Assembly (NCBI RefSeq): GCF_024459955.1 | Contig: NZ_JANFXK010000003.1 | Coordinates: 124,001 to 188,000, forward strand | Length of the DNA stretch: 64,000 bases | Direction: 5' to 3' | DNA from: Anaerovorax odorimutans | GTDB taxonomy: Bacteria > Bacillota > Clostridia > Peptostreptococcales > Anaerovoracaceae | Made by a program: the position numbers and the translations under genes | In this document: in pieces, positions 9,650 to 20,081 of the stretch | How the letters are laid out: each line of letters starts with the position of its first letter | How positions within the stretch are numbered: the stretch's first letter is position 1 | Notes under the pieces: model-generated | What the model was told of the DNA's origin: nothing | What the model saw: only the letters and a program-made list of their open reading frames with translations | The model's database searches: none

Positions 9650-10477
9650 CTAATACAGCTTTGTGATTACTTCATCGTCAATTTTAAAGGTATGTTCCTT
9701 GGCCGGGAAAGTGCCTGCCTGCACTTCTTTTATATAATCCTCAAAGGCTCCCTTGACAAGCTCTCCCGCATTGGCAAACTTTTTAACAAATTTGGGAGTG
9801 AAGTCGCTGAACAGTCCCAGCATATCCTGATAAACCAGCACCTGACCGTCGCATCCTGCTCCGGCGCCGATACCGATGGTAGGAATGGAAAGCTCCTGAG
9901 ATATTTTTGCCGCCAGTTTTTCCGGTACGCATTCCAGGACCACGGCAAAGGCTCCCGCCTTCTCTACGGCTCTGGCTTCATCCAGCAGTTTTTGCGCTGC
10001 TTCCTGGCTCTTTCCCTGTACTTTGAAACCGCCGAAGGCATTGATCGACTGCGGAGTAAGACCGATGTGCGCGACTACCGGGATGGAAGCGTTTACGATG
10101 GCCCGGATCTGTTCTGTCACTTCAAGCCCGCCTTCCAGCTTGACCGCCTGTGCATGGCCTTCCTTGATGAGACGCCCGGCGTTGACTACTGCGTCGTAGA
10201 CAGAAGTCTGATAGGACATAAACGGCATATCAGCCACCACCAGCGCATTCTTCGCGCCCCGGCAGACAGCCGCCGTATGGTGGATCATATCCTCCATGGT
10301 CACTGACAGCGTATCTTCATATCCCAGGCACACCATGCCCACGGAGTCTCCCACCAGAATCGAGTTGACTCCGGCTTCGTCCATCAGCTTGGCAAAGGAA
10401 TAATCGTAGGCGGTCAGCATGGTCAGTTTTGTCTTTTCTTCTTTTGCTTTCTTAAACGTAACAGTTGTGTTCTTCAT
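9650..10477 (-). CDS. panB: 3-methyl-2-oxobutanoate hydroxymethyltransferase
   Basis: The 275-residue protein carries the PanB hallmarks: [29 protein letters not shown] at the N-terminus (metal-binding Asp) and [12 protein letters not shown], then [20 protein letters not shown] near the C-terminus. It makes ketopantoate from 2-oxoisovalerate and methylene-tetrahydrofolate. Its ATG overlaps the stop of the upstream reductase gene (ATGA, 10474-10477), indicating translational coupling in a pantothenate operon. Confidence 0.97.
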   Translation of the reverse strand: MKNTTVTFKKAKEEKTKLTMLTAYDYSFAKLMDEAGVNSILVGDSVGMVCLGYEDTLSVTMEDMIHHTAAVCRGAKNALVVADMPFMSYQTSVYDAVVNAGRLIKEGHAQAVKLEGGLEVTEQIRAIVNASIPVVAHIGLTPQSINAFGGFKVQGKSQEAAQKLLDEARAVEKAGAFAVVLECVPEKLAAKISQELSIPTIGIGAGAGCDGQVLVYQDMLGLFSDFTPKFVKKFANAGELVKGAFEDYIKEVQAGTFPAKEHTFKIDDEVITKLY

Positions 10478-11334
10478 TGGTCTTTTTCCTCCAGTATCGT
10501 TTTTAGTTTTGAATAATCTCTTGTCGGATTCTTTGTCTGTGCGATTGAAAGCAATCGCATGGATAAAAGCCTGTAAATCTCTTTGTCTTCGCCATTGAGC
10601 TGCGCAAGGTGGGCGGCAACGGTTTGGCAGTCACAGCGCTCCGCAGGTCCGGTCAGGGCTTTTGCCGTTCCCTTTTCACAGATATTTTTCACATTTCCCA
10701 GCATCAGCGGAGTCAGCATGGTAAATGCCGCTTCCTCGGAAAACCCGCAGTCCGCAAGGGCGTCTACTGCCATCTGCGCCAGTCCCACCGCCAGATTGCT
10801 GGCAGCTGAGGCTGCCATATGATATTTTTTCTTGCAGGAAGGGTCAATGACTGCCGTGGGATTGCCTTTATCATTCAGCATGGAGCTGACAGCCGCCACC
10901 GCCCTTTCATCGCCGTCCAGTGTGAAAAAAGCGCCGGTCAGATCGGCATCCTTGCTGCTGATGGCCAGCATGGGATGAGCCGCGCAGGCAAAAGCGCCCC
11001 GCTCCCCGGCTCCGCTGAACGTCTGAGATGAAAGAGAACCGCTCACATGGCAGAATATCTTTCCTCCCAGCCGCACCTTCTTTTGGTCCTCTAATTTTTT
11101 AATCGCTTCCCATATCTGTCCGATCACGCTGTCAGGAGTCGTCACAAAGATCATATCACTTTCTTTTACAACGTCTTCTAAGTTTAAAAAAACGGCCGAT
11201 TTGGTATAATCAGCCGCCTGTCTTGAATGCTTCGGAGTTTTACTGTAAAAGCCGCAGATTTCTGTCTGCCGGCCCGCAAGATACCGGGAAAGGCTGCACC
11301 CAGCTTTTCCGGCTCCGATAAATCCTGTTTTCAT
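10474..11334 (-). CDS. panG: Rossmann/DUF2520 oxidoreductase, probable ketopantoate reductase PanG
   Basis: The 286-residue protein begins with a dinucleotide-binding motif ([19 protein letters not shown]) and a [13 protein letters not shown] segment. Its C-terminal helical part (about 150-280; [19 protein letters not shown]) fits the DUF2520 family. A distinct ketopantoate reductase, PanG, was described in Francisella, Enterococcus and Clostridioides species that lack PanE. Coupling to panB and panC here supports that role: NADPH-dependent reduction of ketopantoate to pantoate. The family assignment is from visible motifs; the PanG name is inferred from context. A strong AGGAGGTGG lies before the ATG. 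Confidence 0.72.
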   Translation of the reverse strand: MKTGFIGAGKAGCSLSRYLAGRQTEICGFYSKTPKHSRQAADYTKSAVFLNLEDVVKESDMIFVTTPDSVIGQIWEAIKKLEDQKKVRLGGKIFCHVSGSLSSQTFSGAGERGAFACAAHPMLAISSKDADLTGAFFTLDGDERAVAAVSSMLNDKGNPTAVIDPSCKKKYHMAASAASNLAVGLAQMAVDALADCGFSEEAAFTMLTPLMLGNVKNICEKGTAKALTGPAERCDCQTVAAHLAQLNGEDKEIYRLLSMRLLSIAQTKNPTRDYSKLKTILEEKDQ

Positions 11335-11484
11335 GCTACCACCTCCTCATAAGGGTGTGATATCATCTTTCAAGTCCCATTCGCGCAATGGATATAGGCT
11401 TCGATTAAAATTTATTTAATTGTAGTTGGTACGTTTTCTGTCTGCCGGCGATACTCCGTTCCCGGTAAATTGGGGTAACGGGTA

Positions 11485-13086
11485 TCAGGCAATTGCCTGC
11501 ACTGCAATGATAAGGGCGATGACGACTCCCATGATCGCCTCGCCGCCTAAAAGTCCCGAAGCGATCACCAGGCCGGTTCCCTCTTTCTCGACTTTTGGCA
11601 AAGCTTTTGTCACGATCAGCCGCAGAACACCGCCGATCAGCGCCGTGGCGGACATGTAAAACGGAAGATATACGCCAAGTCCCAGGGTCATAACCGGGAA
11701 ATTTATAAAATAAAGGATGACGGCAATCACCAGGCCGATCACAAAGGCCGGTACATGGGAAATCCCTCCCACCATGGCCGCTACCGCGCCTGCCTGGGCT
11801 GCCGGAAATTCCTGACTGCCGAATACTTCCGGTCCGTAAGCCTTGACGATGACCATCAGTACGCCTACGGAAACAACCGTGCCGATGATACCGCCGATAC
11901 ATTCTCCGATCCACTGGGCCTTGGGGTCCGTACCGAGAATGTATCCGGCTTTGAAATCGTTCATCACATCGCCTACCAGTCCGCAGGCTACGGCTACAAT
12001 CGCCGCTACGAAAAAGGCCTCCGTCCCGCCCACTGACGAAACTGCTTTTGCCGCTAAAAGAACGATAATGCCGAATATCTCCATGGGGTTGATCCCCGAT
12101 TGTCCTACGCACTGGGCCGACATGGCCGTAGCCACCCAGACACCCAAAATCGTTACTATGGAAGCGACAACTCCCATATCCAAAAGAATTGTGAATAAGA
12201 AGGCCAGAACCACCATGACGATAGGTGCCCACCTCATGGGGACGATGGCATCTCCGGCACTGTCTTTTTTAAACATGCCGCCGAAAATCTCTTTGGCCTT
12301 GGGCAGAATTCCTTTGACAATGATGCCGATCCCCGTACCGACCATCATGCCAATGCCAAGGGACGATTTAATCGTAAGGGCCTGAGCGTTATCCCAAAAG
12401 CCCAGCTCCGTTCCGCCTAAAAGCACTCCGAAATCGCCGATTACAGCTCCCAAAAACCAGACTCCGATAAACACCGGTCCTAAAAGATAGCCCACGGATA
12501 TGAGCATGGGCGATATCCATATGCCACAGGTGGAACCGTAAAGCGCCATCTTTTTGCTCAGCAGCACTGCCGGTATTTTCTGCATCCAGTCTCTTATAAA
12601 TGTAAAAATTGCCGCTGCTCCCATGGACACGAACAGCGTGATGGCTTTTTTGCCCCCGCGGTCACCGACCTTCAGAGTCTCTGCCGCGGCCTCTCCCATG
12701 GGATAAGGCAGTTTTTTCGTTTCAACGAAGTATTTGCGAATCAACGCTGTGAAGATCAGCCCCAGGGCCACTCCTCCAAAGGTGAGCAGCAAAAGCTTTA
12801 ATGTACTGACCTGCGCCTGCGGATCCAAGATGAATATGCCCGGAAGCGTAAAGGCCAGACCGCCGGCGACCATCGCGCCCGCTGACATAATGGTATGGGT
12901 AACATTGATCTCTCTGAGATTGGTGTTGCCCAAAGCTTTTAATCCAAACATGGATACCAGCGCCACAAAGATAATCGGCCAGGGCAGTGAGCTGAGTTTC
13001 AGTGCTACGAACATAGAACTTGTGGTGATGATGACCGCTCCGATTGCTCCAATCGCCACACCCCTCACCGTCAGCTGATTTTTCAT
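11485..13086 (-). CDS. OPT family oligopeptide transporter
   Basis: The 533-residue protein (start ATG at 13086, GGAG upstream) is a polytopic membrane protein with about 14 hydrophobic segments. N-terminal features such as GLKALGNTNLREINVTHTI and KLPYPMGEAAAETLKVGD are typical of prokaryotic OPT transporters. These import oligopeptides or metal-chelate compounds; the substrate here is unknown. A structured leader with a terminator precedes it (13135-13305), so expression is probably controlled by transcription attenuation. Identifying that ligand would point to the substrate. Confidence 0.9.
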   Translation of the reverse strand: MKNQLTVRGVAIGAIGAVIITTSSMFVALKLSSLPWPIIFVALVSMFGLKALGNTNLREINVTHTIMSAGAMVAGGLAFTLPGIFILDPQAQVSTLKLLLLTFGGVALGLIFTALIRKYFVETKKLPYPMGEAAAETLKVGDRGGKKAITLFVSMGAAAIFTFIRDWMQKIPAVLLSKKMALYGSTCGIWISPMLISVGYLLGPVFIGVWFLGAVIGDFGVLLGGTELGFWDNAQALTIKSSLGIGMMVGTGIGIIVKGILPKAKEIFGGMFKKDSAGDAIVPMRWAPIVMVVLAFLFTILLDMGVVASIVTILGVWVATAMSAQCVGQSGINPMEIFGIIVLLAAKAVSSVGGTEAFFVAAIVAVACGLVGDVMNDFKAGYILGTDPKAQWIGECIGGIIGTVVSVGVLMVIVKAYGPEVFGSQEFPAAQAGAVAAMVGGISHVPAFVIGLVIAVILYFINFPVMTLGLGVYLPFYMSATALIGGVLRLIVTKALPKVEKEGTGLVIASGLLGGEAIMGVVIALIIAVQAIA

Positions 13087-13134
13087 GATCCGTCTCCTTC
13101 TTGTATGTGAATTTTTAAGTCCTGCCGCCTGTCT

Positions 13135-13305
13135 CAAAAACAAAAGAATCCCGACATGCCGTCGAGATTATAATTCACACCCTATCTGCGATAGGGGGGT
13201 GCCCTGTTTCCGCCTCTGCCTTCCGCTCAATGGCGGCTTGACATCCGCTGACAAAAACTCCGGACTCCCGATGTCAATACGTAGGTTGAATTATAGTATC
13301 TCAAC
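13135..13305 (-). promoter_or_regulatory. Structured leader RNA with mutually exclusive terminator (candidate riboswitch) upstream of the OPT gene
   Basis: On the minus strand a long AU-rich helix (13285-13305 with 13161-13178) closes a multibranch loop. It contains three local hairpins: an 8-pair stem (13238-13245/13270-13277), a 5-pair CCGCC/GGCGG stem (13210-13214/13232-13236) and a 7-pair stem CCCTATC/GATAGGG (13180-13196). The 3' strand of the closing helix shares bases 13161-13166 with a terminator hairpin (CTCGAC/GTCGGG, 13150-13166) followed by a T-rich run to 13135. Forming the closing helix would prevent termination, implying an ON switch about 50 bases before the start codon. I do not recognise a known riboswitch consensus. 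Confidence 0.6.
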
Positions 13306-13596
13306 GAACACTTCAGGATTTATTACTATTGTATGCTTTTTCAGGTTAAATAAACATCAATGGCATTGCCAAATCCAGGTACGTTGTCTAAGATATAGCA
13401 CTTTTTATTCCCTTTCTGGGATTGCCTTTATTATAGCAAATACCGCTCTGCTCTTCAAGGTCAATCGGATAATTGTAAGGAATAAGATTTAACGTAATTT
13501 ATTATACGAGCATGTCTGTCCGATTGCAAGAGCTTTTCGAATTTTTTCTATATGGGGCTTTTCATAGATCTTGCCTTCGAAGACTAAAAAACCTTT

Positions 13597-13905
13597 TTAC
13601 CATCCAAACAGCTTGGTATATTCTGATTTTGCGTTTGCAATATGGTATATATACACCGTATCTCCTACCTGCCGATATATTGCTACATACTTTTTACAAA
13701 TCACCATCCGAAAGCCTTGATCATTCAGCCAGCTATCCGGCGTGAGGGAGCCGGATTCAGGGAACTCTTCAAGTCTTTCAATGGTATCCAATATGTTGTC
13801 CACAACTTGCAAGGCCGTTTCGGGATTAAATTCTAAGCAGTAGAAATCTTCAATCCGTTTTAACTCTTCCCACGCCGTAGGCAAAAGCTCAACTTTATAC
13901 TTCAT
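13597..13905 (-). CDS. RelE/ParE family toxin
   Basis: The 102-residue basic protein (KYKVELLPTAWEELKRIEDFY, then FRMVICKKYVAIYRQVGDTVYIYHI) has the size and beta-sheet pattern of RelE/ParE toxins. RelE-type members cleave ribosome-bound mRNA, ParE-type poison gyrase; the sequence does not settle which. It overlaps the end of the antitoxin gene by 11 bases, the classic coupled layout. Confidence 0.85.
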   Translation of the reverse strand: MKYKVELLPTAWEELKRIEDFYCLEFNPETALQVVDNILDTIERLEEFPESGSLTPDSWLNDQGFRMVICKKYVAIYRQVGDTVYIYHIANAKSEYTKLFGW

Positions 13906-14161
13906 CGACCCTCCTCCGCAATTCCTTTCTTGCGTCGGAAACGCTTATGGTCGCTGCTCCGCTTATTCTTTCCTGTTCTGCCTGCAACACTTTTTCCCGC
14001 AGCTTTAATAGCTGTTCTCTTTGTTCGAAAGCGTCTATGCTCATTAGAACCATATCACCCTCCCCATTTTTCGTAATATAAATCGGCTCTTTACTTTCAT
14101 GGGCCAAAGAAGAAATCTTGCTGTATTCATTCCGCAATGCGGTTGATGGTTTTATAATCAT
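13895..14161 (-). CDS. Phd/YefM family antitoxin
   Basis: The 88-residue protein begins MIIKPSTALRNEYSKISSLA and contains EPIYITKNGEGDMVLMSIDAFE, the Phd/YefM N-terminal DNA-binding signature. Its charged C-terminal helix would wrap the toxin. It precedes and overlaps the RelE-like gene. Antitoxins of this family usually repress their own promoter; no clear operator was resolved upstream. AGGAGG precedes the ATG. Confidence 0.88.
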   Translation of the reverse strand: MIIKPSTALRNEYSKISSLAHESKEPIYITKNGEGDMVLMSIDAFEQREQLLKLREKVLQAEQERISGAATISVSDARKELRRRVDEV

Positions 14162-14299
14162 GTTTTATCCTCCTGCATATTTTCTATCATAATTATATCA
14201 TTATCACTATATCAATGCTACTTATTTTTGCAGGATGCTATATCTTTTTACATTTTGTAAGGACCTGAGGAGTTTGATTTTCTGATAAATGCGTGCTGC

Positions 14300-14459
14300 G
14301 TTATAAAAAGTCTTCTTAAAGAGTTATTTTATAACTTTTTTCAACGCTTTCATGGCTTTTCAGAGGGCAAGGTCATGAAATTTTAGCACATCGCCGCAGT
14401 CAACGTCCGCAACGCTGTATTTTTGTTATAAAATCATCAAAAATTTGAGTTTTTATAAC
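14300..14459. repeat. MITE-like element with terminal hairpins (repeat family B, AT-rich member)
   Basis: A 160-base stretch is bounded by two hairpin-forming ends: GTTATAAAA...TTTTATAAC at 14300-14335 and the same at 14425-14459. The two ends are also inverted relative to each other. The interior is about 89 bases and resembles, loosely, the interiors of the copies at 22138-22246 and 41861-42019 (TTTTTCAACGCT, then CTT-CAGA). It lies in the gap between the toxin-antitoxin pair and yebC. Confidence 0.5.
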
Positions 14460-14554
14460 AGTATGAAGGATCTCCATTTTTTATATGAAAAAACCTCCCT
14501 GCCCGATAAGCTTTCTATCAGACAAAGAGGTGACCTGCACATTATCATTCAAAA

Positions 14555-14580
14555 CCGTATGAACGCCACCGTTCATACGG
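14555..14580 (-). terminator. Hairpin downstream of yebC, probable terminator
   Basis: A perfect 11-pair stem (CCGTATGAACG/CGTTCATACGG) with a four-base loop lies 55 bases after the yebC stop. On the minus strand it is followed by TTTTGAATG, a short T tract. Confidence 0.6.
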
Positions 14581-14634
14581 CTTTAAATACTTTTCATTTT
14601 TCAAAGGTCCAAATGCATTGAAATTCTAAGTTTT

Positions 14635-15360
14635 TTAGTCTTCCAAATCAACGGTGCAGTTGTGGTAAACTTTCTGCACGTCGTCGTTGTCTTCCAGCAT
14701 TTCGATCATCTTTTTCAGGTTTTTGATGTCGTGTTCCTCGGTCGGCGTCGCTTCCACGGAAGGCAGATACTCGACATCTGCGTCTACGAATTCATATCCC
14801 GCCGCTTTTAAGGCCTCACTGACATCGTTGAAATCATTGGGAGCAGTCAGAATTTCATAGCAGTCGTCGTATGTAACCATATCGTCCATACCTGCTTCCA
14901 GCGCCGCTTCCATGAGAGAATCTTCATCAATTTCGTCAGTCTTTTCAATCACGATCACGCCTTTTTGTTCAAACATGTAAGAAACGCATCCGGGCGCGCC
15001 CAGATTACCGCCGTGCTTATCGAAAGCATGCTTCATAGCTGCGGTCGTTCTGTTCTTATTATCTGTCAGAACATCTACGATCACAGCCACGCCTGCGGCG
15101 CCGTATCCTTCAAATCTGCCGTTTTCATAAGTTTCACCGGCCAGCTCGCCGGTGCCCTTCTTGATGGCTCTTTTGATATTATCATTAGGCATATTAATGC
15201 TTTTTGCTTTATCAATTGCATGCTTCAGCGCAACGTTGTAGTCCGGGTCACCGCCGTTCTTTGCCGCTACTGTAATCGCCCTTGCGTATTTCGTAAAAAC
15301 CGCAGCGCGCTTTGAATCCTGTTTTTCTTTTCTTCCTGCAATTGTACCGTGTCTTCCCAT
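14635..15360 (-). CDS. yebC: YebC/PmpR family protein
   Basis: The 241-residue protein starts MGRHGTIAGRKEKQDSKRA, the usual YebC N-terminus, and contains NIKRAIKKGTGE and GGNLGAPGCVSYMFE. Family members act as DNA-binding regulators or, as shown more recently for some, as translation factors easing ribosome stalling. The ATG at 15360 is preferred over an adjacent TTG because GGAGG lies seven bases upstream of it. It is monocistronic here. Confidence 0.93.
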   Translation of the reverse strand: MGRHGTIAGRKEKQDSKRAAVFTKYARAITVAAKNGGDPDYNVALKHAIDKAKSINMPNDNIKRAIKKGTGELAGETYENGRFEGYGAAGVAVIVDVLTDNKNRTTAAMKHAFDKHGGNLGAPGCVSYMFEQKGVIVIEKTDEIDEDSLMEAALEAGMDDMVTYDDCYEILTAPNDFNDVSEALKAAGYEFVDADVEYLPSVEATPTEEHDIKNLKKMIEMLEDNDDVQKVYHNCTVDLED

Positions 15361-15492
15361 CAAGACACCTCCTTCGTATATTATTAACTCATATAGTATA
15401 CCTTAGAATCGTCCATTTTTCAATAGTCTTTTCCCAACTGACGCTCTGCCGCCGCCGGAATATACGGGTTCGTTTCCTTTCCGGTTACAAAG

Positions 15493-15519
15493 ATGCCCGC
15501 ATTGTTTTTATGCGGGCAT
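15493..15519 (-). terminator. Hairpin after the activase/dehydratase gene
   Basis: A 10-pair stem ATGCCCGCAT/ATGCGGGCAT with a seven-base loop lies 11 bases after the stop at 15531. On the minus strand only CTTTG follows, so the T tract is poor. It may terminate inefficiently or mainly protect the 3' end. Confidence 0.5.
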
Positions 15520-15530
15520 ACTGTTTTTCT

Positions 15531-18500
15531 CTAGTCCACGGCTTCCTTCAACTCTGTGAGTTCTTTGCCGGAATCTTCTTTTTCTGGTTTTTGCATGTTT
15601 TTATATGCGGTTGCCATCATCAGCTTGATTCGATTCAGCTGATTTACGTCGCTGGCGCCCGGGTCATAGTCAATGGCCGCAATGTTCGCCAGCGGATTGC
15701 GCTTGCGCATTGCTTTCATCATGCCCTTTCCGGTCACATGATTCGGCAGGCAGGCAAACGGCTGCATGCATACAATGTTTTCCACACCGCTGTCAATCAA
15801 GTCTACCATTTCCCCGGTCAGCAGCCAGCCTTCGCCGCACTGGTTACCCAGAGAAATGATTTCGCTGGCTTTGGTAGCAATGTCTTCGATATGCATCGGT
15901 TCATCAAAGCGTTTGCTGGCACGCAGCGCTTCTCTGGCGGGTTTGCGGAAAAACTCGATCGCCCGGATAGCAACGCTGTTGAAAAGCATCGCCTTATAGG
16001 TGCCGGCCAGGTGTTCAAAGTTAAATTTTTTGCTGTACATGCCGTAAAGGAAAAAGTCAATCAGATCCAGCACGACCGCTTCGCCGCCTTCCCGCTCAAT
16101 GGTACCGACGATATCATTGTTGGCATTGGGATGATATTTAACCAGAATTTCCCCTACCACTCCCACCTTCGGTTTTTTGATATCCAACAGAGGCAAAGCA
16201 TCAAAATCTTTAACAATCTCTTTGACAAAGACTTTAAATTTGCGCATGCTTCCGGTATAGATGTTTCTTCTGGCCAATCTGGACCACTTTTCAAATAAAG
16301 CATTGGCTGCTCCCGGCTCTTTTTCATATGGCCTGGTCGCGTACAGCACGCGCATGAACACGTCTCCGTAAACCATCGCCATCAGAATCCGCTTTACCAG
16401 CCCTGCGCTCAGCTTAAAACCGGGATTGGTCTCCAAACCTGCCATATTGACTGAAACCACCGGGATCTGTTCCATACCCAAGTCCTTTAAGGCTTTTCTC
16501 AGCAGCGCCACATAATTGCTGGCTCTGCATCCGCCTCCGGTCTGACTCATGAATACTGCCGTTCTGTTGAGATCTACCTTCCCTGATTTCAGGTAAGATA
16601 TGATCTGTCCCAGAGTCACGATTGTCGGATAGCAGGCATCGTTATTGATGTATTTCAAACCTTCATCCACTGCGTTTTTATCTACTGTCGGAAGCAGCAC
16701 TGCGTTATACCCTGCCTTTTTGAGAGCCGTCTCCATGAACTGGAAATGTATCGGCGACATCTCGGGTACCAGCAGCGTGTAATTCTTACGCATTTCCTTA
16801 GTAAAATATTCGCGCTTATATGGCTCACGGTTATCTATATGCTGAATCTTATTCTTGTCACGTTCTTCCATGGCCGCTTTCAGGGAACGAATTCGGATTC
16901 TGGCAGCTCCCAGATTGGAACCTTCGTCGATCTTCAGCACCGTATACAGCTTATTGTTTTTCTTGGTGATTTCTTCCACCTGGTCGGTCGTCACCGCATC
17001 CAGCCCGCATCCGAAGGAATTGAGCTGTACCAGCTCCACATCGTCGGTAGTTCCCACAAAGGTCGCGGCCCTATAGAGGCGGGAATGGTACATCCATTGA
17101 TCCAGCACCCGGATCGGTCGGTTCAGCTTACCCAGATGGGCGATGGAATCCTCCGTCACCACTACCATGTCAAAGGAGCTGATGATCTGGTCGATACCGT
17201 GATTGATCTCAGGGTCCAGGTGATACGGACGTCCCGCAAGAACGACAGCCTTTTTCTTATGGTCTCTGGCGTATTTGAGTGAATACTCGCCTTTTTTCTT
17301 CAAGTCGTCGCGAAAACGTTTATCCTCCTGGCGACCACGCTTTACAGCGTATTCTACATGAGTTCTGGTCACGCCGCTGCGCCGGAGCACCTTGTACATT
17401 TCCCTCGCCAAAAACTCATCATTGTCGTAAGGGATAAACGGATGGGAGAAGGTCACGTCATTCGCTTCAAAAATATCATCCATATTGTTACCGATCACCT
17501 CAGGATAAGTGGCAACAATCGGGCAGTTATAGTGGTTCGGCGCTGTCGGATCTTCGATTCGCTCGTAATTGATGCTGGGATAAAAGATCCATTTTACACC
17601 CTGGTCCACCAGCCATTTAATGTGTCCGTGAACCAGCTTGGCCGGATAGCAGGCCGTGTCGGAAGAGATCGTCTCCATGCCGCCCTCATACAGTTCCTTG
17701 CTCGACGGCGGCGACAGCTGCACCCGGAATCCCAATTCCGTAAAGAATACAAACCAGAAAGGATAATTCTCATACATATTGAGTACCCTTGGAATACCAA
17801 TGGTGCCTCTGGTGGAATCTTCTTCCGTCAGGGGCGTATAGTTGAACAGCCTTTTAAATTTGTATTTGTACAGATTTGGCAGCTGATTTTCTTCGTTGGT
17901 CTTACCCTCGCCCTTTTCACAGCGGTTTCCGGTAATAAACCGACTGCCGTCATTGAACTTGTTAATCGTCAGAAGACAATTATTTTCGCATCCCTTGCAG
18001 CGGGTATGGCTATTTTCTACCGTAAAGGAATCCATTTCGTCCGGCTTTAAAATCGAGGATTCCGTATCCTCAACATAGTTTTCCCTGGCAATGATAGCTG
18101 CGCCGTAAGCCCCCATGATTCCCGAGATATCCGGACGCACTACATCCTTACCAATGATCTTTTCGATACTGCGAAGCACAGCATCGCTGAGGAAGGTTCC
18201 TCCCTGTACCACGATCTTCTGCCCCGCTTCTTCGGGGTTACGCAGTTTAATAACCTTGTACAGGGCGTTTTTTATGACACTGTAAGAAAGGCCTGCGGAA
18301 ATATCGCCAATGGTAGCGCCTTCTTTCTGCGCCTGTTTCACCTTAGAATTCATGAACACGGTGCAGCGGGTTCCCAGATCCACCGGCGCCTCGGCAAAGA
18401 GCGCTTCCCGCGCAAAGGTCTGCACGTCCATATTCACCGACTTGGCGTAAGTCTCAATGAAAGAACCGCAGCCTGAAGAACATGCTTCATTGAGCATGAT

Positions 18501-19802
18501 ATTGTAAATGGCGTTGTCCTTGATCTTCATGCACTTCATGTCCTGACCGCCGATATCGAGAATAAACTCCACGCCCGGAAGGAATTCCTCCGCGCCCTTA
18601 TAATGAGCCATGGTCTCGATCTCACCCAGATCCGCCTTGAAAGCTGCCTTAATCAACCCTTCTCCATAGCCGGTCACCGTGGAATTTGCAAGGAACGCGT
18701 CCTTTGGCATCATTGCGTACAGCTCTTTGAGCATCATCATAACCGCTTCGATCGGCTTTCCTTCATTGTTCTTGTAGAACGAATAGAGCAGATTCTTTTC
18801 GTTATCAATGAGAGCCGCCTTGGTGGTGGTGGAGCCGGCGTCAATCCCCAGGAACAGCTTGCCCCTGGCCTTTTTGATATCTTTTCGTTTAATCGTATCC
18901 TTGCGGTGACGGTTTACAAATTCTTCATATTCACTGTGATTTCTGAACAGAGGCTCTACGTGGCGGGTGTCGGACAGCTCCGACTGGTCGGCGTTATTTA
19001 TCCGTTCCACCACCTCTGTCAGTTGGGTCTCGTCATATTTTTCCGCTATCATAGCCGCGCCGATGGCAACGAAATACTTGGACTCCTCCGGGAAAACCAC
19101 ATCTTCATCAGAAAGACTCAGCGTCTTGATAAAACGGGTACGCAGCTCGGAAAGGAATGAAAGAGGGCCACCCAAAAATGCGACTTTTCCCTTGATCGTC
19201 CTGCCGCATGCCAGTCCGCTGATGGTTTGGTTAACCACAGCCTGAAAAATAGAAGCCGAAAGATCCTCAATGCTGGCCCCTTCATTGATCAGCGGCTGGA
19301 TGTCCGTTTTGGCGAACACTCCGCAGCGGGCCGCGATCGGGTAAATCATATTGTGACTCTTTGCCGCTTCATTGAGACCTGCGGCGTCCGTATTCAGAAG
19401 CACCGCCATCTGGTCGATAAACGCGCCCGTACCTCCCGCGCAGGTTCCGTTCATTCTCTGTTCAATCGTCTGTCCGTAGAAGGTGATCTTGGCGTCCTCG
19501 CCGCCCAGCTCGATTGCTACGTCGGTCTGGGGAATCAGAGTTTCCACCGCCCGGCTGCAAGTTACGACCTCCTGTTCAAATGGAATATGTAAAAGCTGTG
19601 ACAGGGAGAGTCCTCCCGAACCGGTTATAACCGCCCTGACCTTCGCCTGCGGATATTTGCCGTGCATATCCCGCATCAGGTCCGCAACCGTTTCGAACAC
19701 ATTGGACATGTGCCTCTCATAGCGGCTGTATATGATCGTTCCGCCTTCGTCCAGCAGAACTAATTTTACAGTTGTTGATCCTACGTCTATACCTAATCTC
19801 AT
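15531..19802 (-). CDS. Acyl-CoA dehydratase activase fused to DUF2229 and HgdB-like domains
   Basis: The 1423-residue protein starts at 19802 ([17 protein letters not shown]). It carries two BadF/BcrA/HgdC-type ASKHA ATPase domains: about 1-270, with [13 protein letters not shown], and about 320-590, with [15 protein letters not shown] and [13 protein letters not shown]. The Cys residues would hold the subunit-bridging [4Fe-4S] cluster of activases. A CxxC-rich linker and DUF2229 domain follow (about 610-880), then a 2-hydroxyacyl-CoA dehydratase-like region (about 950-1330; [29 protein letters not shown]). Large fusions of this type are common in Clostridia, with substrate unproven. The gene is monocistronic. 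Confidence 0.9.
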   Translation of the reverse strand: MRLGIDVGSTTVKLVLLDEGGTIIYSRYERHMSNVFETVADLMRDMHGKYPQAKVRAVITGSGGLSLSQLLHIPFEQEVVTCSRAVETLIPQTDVAIELGGEDAKITFYGQTIEQRMNGTCAGGTGAFIDQMAVLLNTDAAGLNEAAKSHNMIYPIAARCGVFAKTDIQPLINEGASIEDLSASIFQAVVNQTISGLACGRTIKGKVAFLGGPLSFLSELRTRFIKTLSLSDEDVVFPEESKYFVAIGAAMIAEKYDETQLTEVVERINNADQSELSDTRHVEPLFRNHSEYEEFVNRHRKDTIKRKDIKKARGKLFLGIDAGSTTTKAALIDNEKNLLYSFYKNNEGKPIEAVMMMLKELYAMMPKDAFLANSTVTGYGEGLIKAAFKADLGEIETMAHYKGAEEFLPGVEFILDIGGQDMKCMKIKDNAIYNIMLNEACSSGCGSFIETYAKSVNMDVQTFAREALFAEAPVDLGTRCTVFMNSKVKQAQKEGATIGDISAGLSYSVIKNALYKVIKLRNPEEAGQKIVVQGGTFLSDAVLRSIEKIIGKDVVRPDISGIMGAYGAAIIARENYVEDTESSILKPDEMDSFTVENSHTRCKGCENNCLLTINKFNDGSRFITGNRCEKGEGKTNEENQLPNLYKYKFKRLFNYTPLTEEDSTRGTIGIPRVLNMYENYPFWFVFFTELGFRVQLSPPSSKELYEGGMETISSDTACYPAKLVHGHIKWLVDQGVKWIFYPSINYERIEDPTAPNHYNCPIVATYPEVIGNNMDDIFEANDVTFSHPFIPYDNDEFLAREMYKVLRRSGVTRTHVEYAVKRGRQEDKRFRDDLKKKGEYSLKYARDHKKKAVVLAGRPYHLDPEINHGIDQIISSFDMVVVTEDSIAHLGKLNRPIRVLDQWMYHSRLYRAATFVGTTDDVELVQLNSFGCGLDAVTTDQVEEITKKNNKLYTVLKIDEGSNLGAARIRIRSLKAAMEERDKNKIQHIDNREPYKREYFTKEMRKNYTLLVPEMSPIHFQFMETALKKAGYNAVLLPTVDKNAVDEGLKYINNDACYPTIVTLGQIISYLKSGKVDLNRTAVFMSQTGGGCRASNYVALLRKALKDLGMEQIPVVSVNMAGLETNPGFKLSAGLVKRILMAMVYGDVFMRVLYATRPYEKEPGAANALFEKWSRLARRNIYTGSMRKFKVFVKEIVKDFDALPLLDIKKPKVGVVGEILVKYHPNANNDIVGTIEREGGEAVVLDLIDFFLYGMYSKKFNFEHLAGTYKAMLFNSVAIRAIEFFRKPAREALRASKRFDEPMHIEDIATKASEIISLGNQCGEGWLLTGEMVDLIDSGVENIVCMQPFACLPNHVTGKGMMKAMRKRNPLANIAAIDYDPGASDVNQLNRIKLMMATAYKNMQKPEKEDSGKELTELKEAVD

Positions 19803-20081
19803 AATTACCTCATTACACATGGAACTATCACAGGATATTCTTGATATTCTTGCTGCAAAGCTTACTGCGGCAGGTTTTCAGAGAAACGGTCCTGCGTTAA
19901 AACAATGCGTTTATTATAGCATAAAATCCTGCGGAAGTCCCTATATTTTAGCCAAAAACTACTTATATATATACCCTTAATCCATTAAACGAAACAATTT
20001 CAAACTGATTAAAGCCTATTATAGCACAGGCTTTTTTATTTATGTTATACTAATTTTTGAGAATAAATAAAGGAGTTTTGT

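Noticed and set aside
11405-12232. Long minus-strand frame of 275 codons rich in Arg, Gly and Ser
   Set aside because: It lies in another frame over the OPT transporter gene, has no ribosome site, and has the composition expected of a shadow frame.
13135-13305. NiCo (czcD) or SAM-I riboswitch identity for the OPT leader
   Set aside because: The four-helix layout is similar, but conserved junction and loop sequences of those classes are not present as I recall them.
20012-20037. Six-pair hairpin AAGCCT/AGGCTT followed by T run upstream of the YkgJ-like gene
   Set aside because: No plus-strand gene precedes it and a -10-like TATACT follows it, so it is not clearly a terminator or attenuator.
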